NCBI GenBank assembly: GCA_038049695.1
Contig: CP142451.1
Span: forward strand, 129,724,001-129,788,000
Source of the DNA: Cinnamomum chago
Lineage: Eukaryota > Streptophyta > Magnoliopsida > Laurales > Lauraceae
Reading direction: 5' to 3'
Length of the DNA: 64,000 nucleotides
The position numbers were made by a program, and so were the translations under genes. Under the pieces are notes generated by a model, which was not told the origin of the DNA, did no database searches, and was given only the letters and a program-made list of their open reading frames with translations. This document shows positions 63,395-64,000 of the stretch, piece by piece; within the stretch, counting starts at the first letter, position 1, and each line of letters starts with the position of its first letter.

Positions 63395-64000
63395 AGGGCC
63401 AGTTTTGCCTAACTAGGCAGCCCTTCAGATTATTCCTCTAGAATGCCCATCTAACACTTGTAGTCATCTTAATTATTGTGCAAATGGACCATTAAAAGTC
63501 CCTACCTGTTGCTCAGCTGGCCAAGGACGTGTTGTCTGCGCGGGTGTGAGAGTTTGAGTCTCTTGTGAAGCAAGAAAAAGGACCATTAAAAGAAAACATA
63601 GCCAGTGATCCACATTCAACTGCAAGTGACCACCAGTTTGTTCTTGGGATGGCTTGGTGGGTATTTTTTTTTTTTTCCCATTGCTTATTCTGGGTGAGTA
63701 CAGCGAGATGAATGATCTGGATCGCTGAAATATGGGCCTCACTTTAATGTATTTCTGGGCTTGGAAGAACTGGAGATTCTCTCCACTGTGTGTGGTACAG
63801 TGCTTTGAGCTGTTTAGCTTGGTCTTGCATATGTTAATCTCTTTATGGATAAACACACAAGTTTCCTTACTTTGTAGCTCTTTATTGAGTAGTTTCTAAT
63901 TAGTAAGGTGCGTTCTTGCCTGTTCTGATAACAAATGTTGTCATTTTTCTATTCCAGTTTTCTCGATATACTGCATGAGGCTCCTTTATCTGGTCAGCGA
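61740..64000 (+). CDS. N-terminus of an unrecognised protein (partial, runs off the window)
   Basis: Exon 1 (61740-61801) starts at an ATG after a purine-rich leader and encodes MSYHDRQTPSASSPPNQEED, ending at a GTAAG donor in phase 2. A CCAG acceptor just before 63958 restores the frame and gives LFLDILHEAPLSGQR to the window end. Together they read as a convincing start of a protein with a disordered N-terminus followed by a helical, acidic motif. I do not recognise the family. The 2.2-kb intron holds a (TA)n run (61929-61956), a (GA)n run (63358-63391) and a short SINE. The assignment as a gene rests on frame continuity and splice sites only. Confidence 0.6.
63358..63391. repeat. (GA)n microsatellite
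   Basis: About 16 GA units in the first intron of the gene starting at 61740. Confidence 0.95.
63499..63579 (+). mobile_element. Very short tRNA-like SINE
   Basis: An 81-bp segment bounded by a perfect 13-bp duplication GGACCATTAAAAG (63486-63498 and 63580-63592). Its start has an A-box-like TGCTCAGCTGGCC and further on a B-box-like GAGTTTGAGTCTC, and it ends A-rich. It is little more than a tRNA-like head, not obviously related to the SINE at 33805. Confidence 0.75.

Overview
The window is nuclear DNA of a flowering plant. Genes are split by many AT-rich introns with plant-type splice sites, the gene set is plant-specific (class XI myosin, OXS3-like protein, a plant-type TTLL12-like protein, ATL-type RING-H2), and the gaps are full of MITEs, Mutator-like elements, SINEs and long (TA)n runs. 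I cannot assign the species; a woody, repeat-rich angiosperm is a reasonable guess only.

Layout. 1-3.0 kb: last seven exons of a class XI myosin (+), ending in the DIL tail domain. 5.27-7.32 kb: a 2.04-kb Pack-MULE with ~250-270-bp terminal inverted repeats (TIRs) and a near-perfect 9-bp target duplication, carrying exon 1 of the autophagy gene ATG3. 9.1-12.0 kb: a two-exon OXS3-family gene (+) with a MITE in its intron. 13.4-17.1 kb: a four-exon alpha/beta hydrolase gene (-). 17.9-22.5 kb: a 4.6-kb element with ~720-bp, almost identical TIRs set in a (TA)n tract, holding a broken GRF-zinc-finger gene. 22.5-27.2 kb: gene-poor, with a near-perfect 140-bp hairpin element, poly-G tandem repeats and a Tourist-like MITE. 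27.25-33.3 kb: a second four-exon alpha/beta hydrolase gene (-) with the same exon structure; its first intron holds an hAT-like MITE and a tandem duplication. 33.8 kb: a tRNA-derived SINE. 35.15-42.25 kb: a 7.1-kb long-TIR element, again in (TA)n, carrying an ATL-type RING-H2 gene copy lacking a visible start codon, a second GRF-zinc-finger/membrane-anchor gene and a ~188-bp tandem array. 42.3-42.76 kb: a related MITE and a 99-bp (TA)n tract just upstream of the next gene. 43.0-59.4 kb: a 15-exon TTLL12-like gene (+, 871 aa), whose introns hold a miniature LTR element, a Tourist-like MITE, a 935-bp MULE MITE, local tandem duplications and a short copy of one of its own exons. 61.74 kb to the end: first exon and start of the second exon of a gene I do not recognise (+).

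The host genes are unrelated housekeeping or stress genes and do not form a pathway; the two hydrolases are paralogues in direct orientation about 10 kb apart. The most notable theme is mobile: three elements (4.6 kb, 7.1 kb, 0.38 kb) sit directly in (TA)n microsatellites, a fourth small relative is flanked by TA, several have self-complementary terminal segments, and both large ones contain a GRF-zinc-finger gene with a C-terminal membrane segment. Exon borders were set by hand from splice-site motifs and reading-frame continuity and have not been checked against transcripts.
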